Below are positions 18,271 to 26,297 of a stretch of DNA of 64,000 bases, in pieces. Source of the stretch: Streptococcus mitis (lineage in GTDB: Bacteria; Bacillota; Bacilli; Lactobacillales; Streptococcaceae); the NCBI RefSeq assembly GCF_009496155.1, contig NZ_WIJP01000001.1, positions 62,001 through 126,000 on the forward strand, written 5' to 3'. The translations under genes were made by a program, and so were the position numbers. Position 1 is the first letter of the stretch. Every line of letters starts with the position of its first letter. The notes under the pieces are model-generated. The model was not told where the DNA came from and searched no databases. It was given only the letters and a program-made list of their open reading frames with translations.

Positions 18271-19182
18271 ATGTACGATACTATTATTATCGGTGCTGGA
18301 CCTGCAGGGATGACTGCAGCCTTGTATGCTGCTCGCAGCAATCTGAAAGTAGCCTTGATTGAAGGTGGTTTGCCAGGTGGTCAGATGAATAATACATCGG
18401 ATATTGAAAATTACCCTGGATACGCTAATATTAGTGGGCCAGAATTGGCAGAAAAGATGTTTGAACCGCTTGAAAACCTTGGTGTTGAGCACATTTATGG
18501 TTATGTTGAAAATGTAGAAGACCATGGTAATTTTAAGAAAGTGATGACTGATGACCAAACATATGAAACCCGTACAGTTATCGTAGCGACTGGCTCTAAA
18601 CACCGTCCTTTGGGAGTGCCTGGAGAAGAAGAACTGAATAGTCGTGGTGTTTCATACTGTGCCGTGTGTGATGGTGCCTTCTTCCGTGACCAAGATTTGT
18701 TGGTAGTTGGTGGCGGAGATTCAGCTGTCGAAGAAGCCATCTTCTTGACTCGTTTTGCTAAGACTGTTACCATTGTTCACCGTCGTGATCAACTTCGAGC
18801 CCAAAAGGTTTTACAAGACCGCGCCTTTGCGAATGAGAAAATCAGCTTTATCTGGGATTCTGTTGTCAAGGAAATCAAGGGTGAAAACCGAGTAGAATCT
18901 GTCGTATTTGAAAATGTGAAAACAGGTCAAGTGACAGAGCAAGCCTTTGGTGGCGTCTTTATCTATGTTGGCTTGGACCCTCTTAGCGATTTTGTTAAAG
19001 AATTGAATATCCAAGATCAGGCAGGCTGGATTGTGACAGATAATCACATGAAGACTGCAGTTGATGGTATCTTTGCAGTTGGAGATGTTCGTTTGAAAGA
19101 TCTTCGCCAAGTAACAACGGCAGTTGGAGATGGAGCTATCGCTGGTCAAGAAGCCTATAAATTTATCACAGAACATAGTTAA
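18271..19182 (+). CDS. trxB: Thioredoxin-disulfide reductase
   Basis: A 303-residue low-molecular-weight TrxR that reduces thioredoxin with NADPH via FAD. The FAD-binding GAGPAGMTAALYAAR is at residue 8, the redox-active pair is Cys130-Ala-Val-Cys133, the NADPH-binding GGGDSAVEEA follows, and FAVGDVR is at the C-terminus. Length fits the family. AGAAGGAATCTAT precedes the ATG. A BOX element begins at the stop codon. Confidence 0.97.
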   Translation: MYDTIIIGAGPAGMTAALYAARSNLKVALIEGGLPGGQMNNTSDIENYPGYANISGPELAEKMFEPLENLGVEHIYGYVENVEDHGNFKKVMTDDQTYETRTVIVATGSKHRPLGVPGEEELNSRGVSYCAVCDGAFFRDQDLLVVGGGDSAVEEAIFLTRFAKTVTIVHRRDQLRAQKVLQDRAFANEKISFIWDSVVKEIKGENRVESVVFENVKTGQVTEQAFGGVFIYVGLDPLSDFVKELNIQDQAGWIVTDNHMKTAVDGIFAVGDVRLKDLRQVTTAVGDGAIAGQEAYKFITEHS

Positions 19183-19366
19183 TACACTTCGAAAATCTCT
19201 TCAAACCACGTCAGCTTCGCCTTGCCGTAGGTATGGGTACTGACTTCGTCAGTTCTATCCACAACCTCAAAACAGTGTTTTGAGCTGACTTCGTCAGTCT
19301 TATCTACAACCTCAAAGCACTGCTTTGAGGTGTCTACAGCTAGCTTCCTAGTTTGCTCTTTATAAT
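19183..19366 (+). repeat. BOX element, A-B-B-C type
   Basis: It opens with CACTTCGAAAATCTCTTCAA (boxA) and ends with GCTAGCTTCCTAGTTTGCTC (boxC). Between lie two boxB-like units with CTGACTTCGTCAGT and ACCTCAAA..TTTGAGG stems. BOX elements are non-autonomous repeats known from S. pneumoniae and close relatives. Confidence 0.9.
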
Positions 19367-19369
19367 CAT

Positions 19370-19406
19370 AAAAAAGTTTCCAATCAGATGATTGGAAACT
19401 TTTTTA
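19370..19406. terminator. Bidirectional terminator trxB / rlmB
   Basis: AAAAAAGTTTCCAATCA and TGATTGGAAACTTTTTT form a strong stem, serving rlmB on the minus strand and trxB (through the BOX) on the plus strand. Confidence 0.92.
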
Positions 19407-20132
19407 TAGTCTATTTCGGAAAACTTCGTACATGAGAATGGCTGCAGCAACACTAGCATTAAGGCTTTGAACATGTCCATTCATAGGAATGGTAATCATT
19501 TCATCGACCTGTTTTTTAATGTTGCTAGAGATACCTTTTCCTTCATTTCCGATGATGAGGGCGATTTTCCCTTTTGTATTCCACTTGTGGCAAGGAGTTC
19601 CATTCATATCTGTTCCAAAGGTCCAGAATCCTTCATCCTTGAGTTTGTCCAGAGTTTGGCTCAGATTTGTTACTCGGGCAATTGGAACGTGTTCAATAGC
19701 ACCTGTGGCTGTTTTGGCAACGACAGGAGTAACACCGACAGCACGGTGCTTAGGAATGATGACACCTGAAACATTGGTCGCATCGGCCGTTCTCAAGATT
19801 GAACCCAGATTATGGGGATCAGTAAGACCATCCAGAATCAATAGAAGTGGATTTTCTTCTTGATGCGTTTTTGCAAGGATGTGATCTAGCTCGCTATAGG
19901 CAAATTCAGACACTCGTAGAACAAAACCTTGGTGCACAGCACCTTCAGTCATCTCAGAGAGGGATTTTTTTGAGATCCAAGAAATGGATACCTTTTTTTC
20001 TGTAGCCAGATCCTTGACTTTCTCAAGATTCTTACCTCGGAGATCTTCTTGGAGGTAGAGTTTGTTGCCAGTATTTGCAAGGAGGGCTTCGGTAACGGCG
20101 TGGACGCCATAGACAATATCATTTGTTTTCAT
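19404..20132 (-). CDS. rlmB: 23S rRNA 2'-O-ribose methyltransferase (TrmH/SpoU family)
   Basis: A 242-residue SPOUT enzyme. An N-terminal substrate-binding region (VYGVHAVTEALL) precedes the knotted SAM domain with LILDGLTDPHNLGSILRTADA (in parts), LIIGNEGKGIS and PMNGHVQSLNASVAAAILMYE. RlmB methylates G2251 of 23S rRNA; assignment to that exact site is by family. The ATG at 20132 is chosen because the protein then starts MKTNDIVYGVHA. TATAAT stands only 6 bases before it, so the transcript may be leaderless. Confidence 0.9.
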   Translation of the reverse strand: MKTNDIVYGVHAVTEALLANTGNKLYLQEDLRGKNLEKVKDLATEKKVSISWISKKSLSEMTEGAVHQGFVLRVSEFAYSELDHILAKTHQEENPLLLILDGLTDPHNLGSILRTADATNVSGVIIPKHRAVGVTPVVAKTATGAIEHVPIARVTNLSQTLDKLKDEGFWTFGTDMNGTPCHKWNTKGKIALIIGNEGKGISSNIKKQVDEMITIPMNGHVQSLNASVAAAILMYEVFRNRL

Positions 20133-20138
20133 GCCTCT

Positions 20139-20144
20139 ATTATA
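20139..20144 (-). promoter_or_regulatory. rlmB -10 box next to the start codon
   Basis: On the minus strand TATAAT is followed by AGAGGC and then the ATG at 20132. A start site 6-7 bases after the -10 would fall on or beside the start codon. It abuts the def terminator. Confidence 0.5.
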
Positions 20145-20172
20145 ACACAAAACCCCGTCTTGCAACGGGATT
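20143..20172 (-). terminator. def terminator
   Basis: On the minus strand CCCGT-TGCAAG-ACGGGG then TTTTGTG. It separates def from rlmB. Confidence 0.7.
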
Positions 20173-20176
20173 TTCT

Positions 20177-20788
20177 TTATTCTAGAATCAGTAAACCATC
20201 TTTAACTGCAAATGGGTCTTTTTCATTGATACGGTCGTAAAACATGATACCGTTGATGTGGTCAATTTCATGCTGAACAACGATAGAGTTGTAGCCTTTA
20301 AGTTTGATGCGGTGTTTTTCTCCATCCTTGTCAAAGTAGTCAACAGTGACGCGAGCATGGCGCACCACATAGCCAGGCACGTTGCGGTCAACAGACAGAC
20401 AACCTTCTCCTTCGCCAAGAGCAGCGTCTTGAACAGAGTGAGAGACGATTTTTGGATTGTACATAATAGCTTGCAAGTCGTAGGCTTCCTGTGGAGTTTC
20501 GCCTTCTTCGACAATATTAGGTACCAAAACAGCGATAATGCGTTTTGAGATATCTAACTGAGGAGCAGCCAGTCCAACCCCACCTCTGAGTCCCAATTTT
20601 TCAGCCATTACGGGATCTTGGGAATGTTTAAGGAATTGCATCATTTTTTCGCCTAGGATGATTTCCTGATCAGACAAGGGGAAAGTGACTTCCTCAGCAA
20701 CCGCGCGTAGAGTAGGATTCCCTTCGCGGATAATATCGTTCATATCAATTAAGTGAGCAGCTTTTGTAATACGTTCTATTGCAGACAT
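20177..20788 (-). CDS. def: Peptide deformylase
   Basis: A 203-residue type II (Gram-positive) deformylase that removes the formyl group from nascent proteins. The three metal-site motifs are present: [14 protein letters not shown] and [11 protein letters not shown] (Cys and two His bind Fe/Zn; Glu is catalytic). The start at 20788 follows AAAGGAGAGAAA and gives [20 protein letters not shown], the usual streptococcal N-terminus. Confidence 0.97.
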   Translation of the reverse strand: MSAIERITKAAHLIDMNDIIREGNPTLRAVAEEVTFPLSDQEIILGEKMMQFLKHSQDPVMAEKLGLRGGVGLAAPQLDISKRIIAVLVPNIVEEGETPQEAYDLQAIMYNPKIVSHSVQDAALGEGEGCLSVDRNVPGYVVRHARVTVDYFDKDGEKHRIKLKGYNSIVVQHEIDHINGIMFYDRINEKDPFAVKDGLLILE

Positions 20789-20962
20789 TTTCTCTCCTTT
20801 CATTACCTCTACATGATAACACAAAATGACAAGGATTGAAAGTATTACGGCATCGAGCTTTTATAGAAAATGTCTAGTAGGTTCGATTCAATTGTGAAAG
20901 AATTACGTATCTGTGATATAATGAAAAGAAAAGGCTTGCATTAGAAAGTTGGGAGAATACAG

Positions 20963-22288
20963 ATGCAAAGAAGACAGGAAAGACATAAACGTGGATCAGT
21001 TTTTCGTTTTATGAGGGGCTTGGTAAACTTTTTTAGGAGTTATCGTAGGTGGAGCAATAAGGGATTTGTTGCGGTCCTTTTGCTAGCAGTAGCTTTATCA
21101 ATGGGCTTGGTCTTGTTGTTTGAAAGCTTTCAAGGAATCCCCTTAACCAGTCAAAAAAAGGATGCCATTTCTCAAGAAGCAAATAAGACCAATCAAAATT
21201 CTAAAGATCAGGAAGAGGAAAAGACTGCTAGAATTATGGCCAACGGGGACCTCCTCTATCATATTCCAATCTATCGTTCTGCCTTAAAAGAAGATGGGAC
21301 CTATGATTTTCATGAAAATTTTGATTATGTGAAACCATGGCTCAAACAAGCAGACTTGATTATAGGTGATTTTGAAGGGACTGTAAACAAGGACCGTTAT
21401 TTGGCTGGTTATCCGCTATTTAATGCACCTGGAGAAGTCATGGATGCCATTAAGGATGCTGGTTATCAAGTGCTAGACTTGGCGCATAATCATATCCTAG
21501 ATTCACAAATAGAAGGTGTGGTCTCAACAGCAGATGCAATTGAAAAGGCAGGAATGACACCTATTGGAGTGTATACGCATGAGTCCCGTGATCAAGCTCC
21601 ACTGGTTATCAAGGAAGTGAACGGCATCAAGGTTGCACTTTTGGCTTATTCTTATGGATTTAATGGAATTGAGCAAAATATTTCTCAAGCAGACTATAAC
21701 CGCTATCTTTCAGACCTAAATGAAGACAAGATGAAGGCTGAAATTGAACGTGCAGAAAAGGAAGCGGATATTACTATTATCATGCCTCAGATGGGTGTGG
21801 AGTATCGCTTGGAACCAACTGAGGAACAAAAGGTTCTTTATCACAAGATGATAGATTGGGGAGCTGATATTATCTTTGGAGGGCATCCTCACGTTGTGGA
21901 ACCATCTGAAACGGTTGAAAAAGATGGGGACAAGAAACTCATTATCTATTCAATGGGGAACTTCATTTCTAATCAACGAATTGAAACCATGCAAGATGAA
22001 GAGAATGCTAAGTGGACAGAGCGTGGCGTGCTCATGGATGTGACTATTAAGAAAAAGGCTGGTAAGACGACAATCGAAACTGCCAAAGCGCACCCTTCTT
22101 GGGTAAACCGTACACCGAAAGGAACCTATTCTCCAGAAGGTTATCCACTCTTCCTTTACCAAACTTATATCTTAGAAGATTTTATCGAGGGTGGCAGTCA
22201 TCGTGACCAGTTAGATGAAGCGACTAAGGAACGAATTGATACAGCCTATAAAGAAATGAACGAACATGTGGGATTGAAGTGGGACTAG
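20963..22288 (+). CDS. CapA-family metallophosphatase-like protein
   Basis: A 441-residue protein with a basic N-terminus, one membrane segment (about residues 36-56) and an extracellular PGA_cap (CapA/PgsA) domain. The domain shows MANGDLLYH, LIIGDFEGTVN, DLAHNHILD, MPQMGVEYRLEPTEEQ and IIFGGHPHVVEPSE, a metallophosphoesterase-like metal-site pattern. CapA proteins take part in polyglutamate capsule export in bacilli; streptococci have no such capsule, so the substrate here is unknown. TGTGATATAATGA (20911) may be its -10. Confidence 0.88.
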   Translation: MQRRQERHKRGSVFRFMRGLVNFFRSYRRWSNKGFVAVLLLAVALSMGLVLLFESFQGIPLTSQKKDAISQEANKTNQNSKDQEEEKTARIMANGDLLYHIPIYRSALKEDGTYDFHENFDYVKPWLKQADLIIGDFEGTVNKDRYLAGYPLFNAPGEVMDAIKDAGYQVLDLAHNHILDSQIEGVVSTADAIEKAGMTPIGVYTHESRDQAPLVIKEVNGIKVALLAYSYGFNGIEQNISQADYNRYLSDLNEDKMKAEIERAEKEADITIIMPQMGVEYRLEPTEEQKVLYHKMIDWGADIIFGGHPHVVEPSETVEKDGDKKLIIYSMGNFISNQRIETMQDEENAKWTERGVLMDVTIKKKAGKTTIETAKAHPSWVNRTPKGTYSPEGYPLFLYQTYILEDFIEGGSHRDQLDEATKERIDTAYKEMNEHVGLKWD

Positions 22289-22309
22289 CTTGAATCCAGA
22301 GGAAAGTAA

Positions 22310-23137
22310 ATGACGATTAAAGTAATTGCGACAGATATGGATGGGACCTTGCTGGATGCTAGAGGCCAGCTTGATCTCCCACGCTTGGAAAAGATTTTAG
22401 ATCAGTTGGACCAAAGGGGTATTCGTTTTGTCATCGCGACGGGCAATGAAATTCACCGCATGAGGCAACTACTGGAGCACTTGGTGGATCGAGTGGTTCT
22501 GGTTGTTGCCAATGGTGCTCGTATTTTTGAAAACAATGAACTGATTCAGGCTCAGACTTGGGATGACGCCATTGTTGATAAGGCTTTGGCTCATTTCAAG
22601 GATCGAGCGTGTCAGGATCAGTTTGTTGTGACGGCTATGAAGGGTGGTTTCGTCAAAGAAGGTACGATTTTTACAGACCTTGAAAGTTTTATGACTCCAG
22701 AAATGATTGAAAAATTCTACCAACGGATGCAGTTTGTGGATGAGTTAACCTCTGACCTCTTTGGTGGTGTGCTCAAGATGAGTATGGTTGTTGGTGAGGA
22801 ACGGTTGAATTCGGTCTTGGAAGAAATCAATGATCTCTTTGATAGCCGTGTTCGGGCTGTATCGAGCGGCTATGGTTGCATTGATATCCTTCAAGCTGGG
22901 ATTCATAAAGCATGGGGCTTGGAAGAATTACTCAAGCGCTGGGACTTGAACCCTCAACAAATCATGGCTTTTGGTGACAGTGAAAATGATGTTGAAATGC
23001 TTGAAATGGCTGGAATTGCCTATGCGATGGAAAATGCTGATGATAAAGCCAAAGCTGTGGCGACTTCTCTAGCGCCAGCCAACAGCCAAGGAGGAGTTTA
23101 TCAAGTCTTGGAAAATTGGTTAGAAAAAGGAGAATGA
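22310..23137 (+). CDS. Cof-type HAD phosphatase
   Basis: A 275-residue HAD superfamily hydrolase, Cof/class IIB. Motif I is DMDGTLLD at residue 8 (nucleophile Asp), motif II is FVIATGN, and motif IV is AFGDSENDVEML. The cap domain lies between. Members dephosphorylate sugar phosphates, FMN or PLP; the substrate here is open. It lies 21 bp after the CapA-like gene and one base before the SGNH gene, so the three probably form a unit. Confidence 0.93.
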   Translation: MTIKVIATDMDGTLLDARGQLDLPRLEKILDQLDQRGIRFVIATGNEIHRMRQLLEHLVDRVVLVVANGARIFENNELIQAQTWDDAIVDKALAHFKDRACQDQFVVTAMKGGFVKEGTIFTDLESFMTPEMIEKFYQRMQFVDELTSDLFGGVLKMSMVVGEERLNSVLEEINDLFDSRVRAVSSGYGCIDILQAGIHKAWGLEELLKRWDLNPQQIMAFGDSENDVEMLEMAGIAYAMENADDKAKAVATSLAPANSQGGVYQVLENWLEKGE

Positions 23138-23138
23138 A

Positions 23139-23774
23139 GTGGCAGTACAGTTATTAGAAAATTGGTTACTAAAGGAACAAGGAAAAATCCAAACCAAGTA
23201 CCGTCACTTAAATCAGGTTTCTGTTGTAGAACCAGATATTCTCTTTATTGGGGATTCCATTGTCGAATATTATCCTCTGCAGGAGTTATTTGGGACTTCA
23301 AAGACGATTGTCAATCGTGGCATTCGTGGCTATCAGACAGAACTGTTATTAGATAATCTGGATGCCCATCTGTACGGTGGAACGGTAGATAAAATTGTCC
23401 TTTTGATTGGGACAAATGATATCGGAAAAGATGTACCTGTGAATGAGGCACTCAATAATCTCGAAGCTATCATTCAATTCATTGCTCGCGATTATCCACT
23501 GACAGAGATGAAATTGCTTTCCATTTTGCCAGTCAATGAGGGAGAGGAGTACAAGCAGACAGTTTATATCCGCACGAATGAAAAAATTCAAAAATGGAAT
23601 CAAGCCTATCAAGAGCTTGATTCTGCCTACGTGCAGGTAGAATTTGTGCCAGTTTTTGATAGTTTGACAGACCAAGCAGGCCAACTCAAAAAAGAATATA
23701 CGACTGATGGTCTGCATCTCAGTGTTGCTGGTTATCAGGTTTTGACAAAAGCCTTGAAAGACTATCTTTTCTAG
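23139..23774 (+). CDS. SGNH/GDSL hydrolase
   Basis: A 211-residue SGNH esterase/lipase. Block I is LFIGDSIVEYYP (Ser nucleophile), block II has the Gly of NRGIRGYQTE, block III is LLIGTNDIGKD (Asn) and block V is DGLHLSVAGYQ (Asp-His). No signal peptide is present, so it is cytoplasmic. The start is a GTG at 23139 with AAAAGGAG 7 bases upstream; no ATG is better placed. Likely an acetyl- or lysophospholipid-esterase, substrate unknown. Confidence 0.9.
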   Translation: MAVQLLENWLLKEQGKIQTKYRHLNQVSVVEPDILFIGDSIVEYYPLQELFGTSKTIVNRGIRGYQTELLLDNLDAHLYGGTVDKIVLLIGTNDIGKDVPVNEALNNLEAIIQFIARDYPLTEMKLLSILPVNEGEEYKQTVYIRTNEKIQKWNQAYQELDSAYVQVEFVPVFDSLTDQAGQLKKEYTTDGLHLSVAGYQVLTKALKDYLF

Positions 23775-23835
23775 TTAATTGATTTCCTTTTTGCATTTTT
23801 GAGTTAGATAGGGTATAATGGTTTTATTGTCTTTT

Positions 23836-24180
23836 GGGGTCGTTACGGATTCGACAGGCATTATGAGGCATATTTTGCGACTCGTGTGGCGACGTAAACG
23901 CTCAGTTAAATATAACTGCAAAAAATAACACTTCTTACGCTCTAGCTGCCTAAAAACCAGCAGGCGTGACCCGATTTGGATTGCTCGTGTTCAATGACAG
24001 GTCTTATTATTAGCGAGATACGATCAAGTCTTGTCTAGTGGCTTGATAAGAGATTGATAGACTCGCAGGTTCTAGGCTTGAGTTATGTGTCGAGGGACTG
24101 TTAAAATAATACATAACCTATGGTTGTAGACAAATATGTTGGCAGGTGTTTGGACGTGGGTTCGACTCCCACCGGCTCCA
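23836..24180 (+). ncRNA. ssrA: Transfer-messenger RNA
   Basis: A 345-nt tmRNA. The 5' end GGGGTCG pairs with CGGCTCC at the 3' end; the discriminator A is at 24180 and CCA is not encoded. The tag reading frame starts GCA AAA AAT AAC and runs to GCC TAA, giving AKNNTSYALAA. The TTCGACTCC T-arm is at 24161-24169. It rescues stalled ribosomes with SmpB. Confidence 0.97.
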
Positions 24181-24181
24181 T

Positions 24182-24300
24182 TATTCCTTTGCATTCCTTT
24201 GCATTCTTTTGCATTCCTTGGTAAAACGTTGTTAAATCAACGTTTTTTATTTTTATCTTTGGTATTCCTTTGCATTCTTTTGCGAAAAGAATGCAACAAA
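24182..24300 (+). repeat. CATTCCTTTG repeat cluster and hairpin after ssrA
   Basis: Directly after tmRNA stand four near copies of a 10-11 bp unit (GCATTCCTTTG / GCATTCTTTTG, 24182-24219), and another pair at 24268-24283. The last pair forms an inverted repeat with AAAAGAATGCAACAAAGG (about 24284-24302). The ssrA terminator lies between. Such repeats at the 3' end of ssrA resemble integrase arm sites of an element that has left, but no integrase gene is present. Confidence 0.5.
24223..24249 (+). terminator. ssrA terminator
   Basis: AAAACGTTG-TTAAAT-CAACGTTTTTT, 9-bp stem with T-run. Confidence 0.85.
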
Positions 24301-24399
24301 GGAGTCACAAACAGACCCTAAAGCAGACCTTATTTTTAAAAAAGCGATACAAAAAAGGATACAACATTTGTTGATCCTAGAAATAATTGTTCTTTTCTA

Positions 24400-24487
24400 C
24401 GGAAGACATGGGATTCGAACCCACGCACGCTGTTACACGCCTACCGCGTTTCCAACACGGCCTCTTAAGCCTCTTGAGTAATCTTCC
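24400..24487 (-). tRNA. tRNA-Ser (anticodon GGA)
   Basis: An 88-nt tRNA on the minus strand. The acceptor GGAAGAT/GTCTTCC closes the cloverleaf, the anticodon loop is TTGGAAA, a long variable arm is present as in serine tRNAs, and the T-arm has GGTTCGAATCC. CCA is not encoded. It reads UCC and UCU codons. Confidence 0.96.
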
Positions 24488-24588
24488 AATACTTACTCAA
24501 ATAGTCTACCATAAAGGATCCTATCTTGCAATAAAAATTCTGTAAATAAGGAAAATGATAGAATTTGAAAGAAAATGACAAAAAATGC

Positions 24589-24641
24589 TTGACTTTGAAA
24601 GAAAGTATGATAGAATGAATAGTGTAAACGATAACAGGAGG
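24589..24641 (+). promoter_or_regulatory. fruRKA promoter, cre site and possible FruR repeats
   Basis: TTGACT (24589-24594), 16 bp, TAGAAT (24611-24616) with TG one base upstream. TGTAAACGATAACA (24623-24636) is a full cre consensus, placed just after the start site and touching the AGGAGG of fruR, so CcpA would block elongation. Two copies of TTTGAAAGAAA about 31 bp apart (near 24564 and 24595) are candidate operators for the DeoR-type FruR. Confidence 0.65.
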
Positions 24642-24648
24642 TGATTCA

Positions 24649-25389
24649 GTGTTAAAAACAGAGCGTAAACAGCTGATTTTAGAGGAGTTACATCAACATC
24701 ATGTAGTTTCTCTAGAAAAATTAGTCAGTTTGCTAGAAACGTCAGAATCAACGGTTCGAAGAGACTTGGATGAGTTGGAAGCGGAAAACAAGCTTCGTCG
24801 CGTGCATGGTGGAGCAGAATTGCCCCATCCTTTGCAGGAAGAAGAAACCATTCAAGAAAAATCTGTCAAAAACCTTCAAGAGAAGAAGTTGCTAGCTCAG
24901 AAAGCAGCCTCTCTCATCAAGGAACAAGATGTCATCTTTATAGATGCTGGAACAACAACTGCCTTTTTGATTCATGAATTGGTTAATCAGAATATTACTG
25001 TTGTGACCAATTCGATTCACCATGCAGCTCAGTTGGTTGAAAAGCAGATTCCAACTGTCATGGTTGGAGGAAGTGTCAAGATGGCGACAGATGCTAGCAT
25101 CGGGGGCGTTGCTCTTAACCAGATTAACCAATTGCACTTTGACCGTGCCTTTATCGGGATGAATGGTGTGGACGATGGTTATTATACGACTCCTGATATG
25201 GAGGAGGGAGCTGTGAAGCGAGCGATTTTGGAGAATGCTAAACAGACCTACGTCTTAGTGGATTCATCAAAAATTGGACAAACTTGCTTTGCCAAGGTAG
25301 CACCACTCAAACGAGCTATTGTTATCACCAGTCAAGGGCATGAGCTCTTGCAGGTTATTAAGGAGAAAACGGAGGTAATAGAAGTATGA
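24649..25389 (+). CDS. fruR: DeoR-family fructose operon repressor
   Basis: A 246-residue DeoR regulator. The N-terminal winged helix (LKTERKQLILEELHQHHVVSLEKLVSLLETSESTVRRDLDELE in parts) carries the family signature, and the sugar-phosphate-sensing domain has FIDAGTTTAFLIHEL and VDSSKIG. The start is a GTG at 24649 with AGGAGG 7 bases upstream. It overlaps fruK by 4 bp. The likely effector is fructose 1-phosphate, inferred from the operon. Confidence 0.93.
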   Translation: MLKTERKQLILEELHQHHVVSLEKLVSLLETSESTVRRDLDELEAENKLRRVHGGAELPHPLQEEETIQEKSVKNLQEKKLLAQKAASLIKEQDVIFIDAGTTTAFLIHELVNQNITVVTNSIHHAAQLVEKQIPTVMVGGSVKMATDASIGGVALNQINQLHFDRAFIGMNGVDDGYYTTPDMEEGAVKRAILENAKQTYVLVDSSKIGQTCFAKVAPLKRAIVITSQGHELLQVIKEKTEVIEV

Positions 25390-26297
25390 TTTATACAGTC
25401 ACACTCAATCCATCTATTGATTATATCGTTCGTTTGGACCAAGTCCAGGTCGGTAGTGTCAATCGTATGGACAGTGATGATAAGTTTGCTGGTGGAAAAG
25501 GAATCAATGTCAGTCGTGTCTTGAAACGTTTGGATATTCCAAATACAGCGACGGGATTTATCGGAGGCTTTACTGGTAAATTTATCACAGATACCCTTGC
25601 AGAGGAAGAAATCGAGACACGTTTTGTCCAAGTAGCAGAAGATACGCGTATCAATGTTAAAATCAAAGCAGATCAAGAAACAGAAATTAACGGAACGGGT
25701 CCAAATGTTGAATCAGCTCAGTTAGAAGAATTGAAAGCTATTCTTTCAAGTTTAACAGCAGAAGATACAGTTGTCTTTGCGGGTTCGAGTGCTAAAAATC
25801 TAGGCAATGTTATCTATAAGGATTTGATTGCCTTGACACGCAAGACTGGTGCGCAAGTGGTTTGTGACTTTGAAGGACAGACCTTGATTGATAGTTTGGA
25901 CTATCAGCCACTTTTGGTCAAACCAAACAATCATGAACTTGGAGCGATTTTTGGGGTTAAACTCGAAAGTTTAGATGAAATTGAGAAATATGCTCGTGAG
26001 TTACTAGCTAAAGGTGCTCAAAACGTCATTGTCTCTATGGCTGGTGACGGTGCCCTTCTTGTCACATCTAAGGGAGCTTACTTTGCTAAACCAATTAAGG
26101 GAACTGTGAAAAATTCAGTTGGAGCTGGTGATTCTATGGTTGCTGGATTCACAGGTGAATTTGTTAAATCAAAAGACGCGGTAGAAGCCTTTAAATGGGG
26201 AGTGGCTTGTGGAACAGCAACCACCTTCTCGGATGACTTGGCAACAGCGGAATTTATTAAAGAAACATATGAAAAAGTTGAGGTAGAAAAACGATGA
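25386..26297 (+). CDS. fruK: 1-phosphofructokinase
   Basis: A 303-residue PfkB-family kinase. It phosphorylates fructose 1-phosphate to fructose 1,6-bisphosphate. Seen are TLNPSIDYIV at the start, GGKGINVSRVLKRL (PfkB signature 1) and VGAGDSMVAGF (anion hole and catalytic Asp) near residue 245. LacC-type tagatose-6-phosphate kinases look alike, but the position between fruR and fruA decides. It overlaps both neighbours by 4 bp. Confidence 0.94.
   Translation: MIYTVTLNPSIDYIVRLDQVQVGSVNRMDSDDKFAGGKGINVSRVLKRLDIPNTATGFIGGFTGKFITDTLAEEEIETRFVQVAEDTRINVKIKADQETEINGTGPNVESAQLEELKAILSSLTAEDTVVFAGSSAKNLGNVIYKDLIALTRKTGAQVVCDFEGQTLIDSLDYQPLLVKPNNHELGAIFGVKLESLDEIEKYARELLAKGAQNVIVSMAGDGALLVTSKGAYFAKPIKGTVKNSVGAGDSMVAGFTGEFVKSKDAVEAFKWGVACGTATTFSDDLATAEFIKETYEKVEVEKR

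Noticed and set aside
24182..24219. CRISPR-like short repeat run
   Set aside because: Units are 10-11 bp and adjacent, with no spacers and no cas genes.
24136..24321. Open frame running out of the tmRNA 3' end
   Set aside because: It starts inside ssrA and crosses the terminator and repeats; the Phe/Leu-rich product is an artefact of the repeats.
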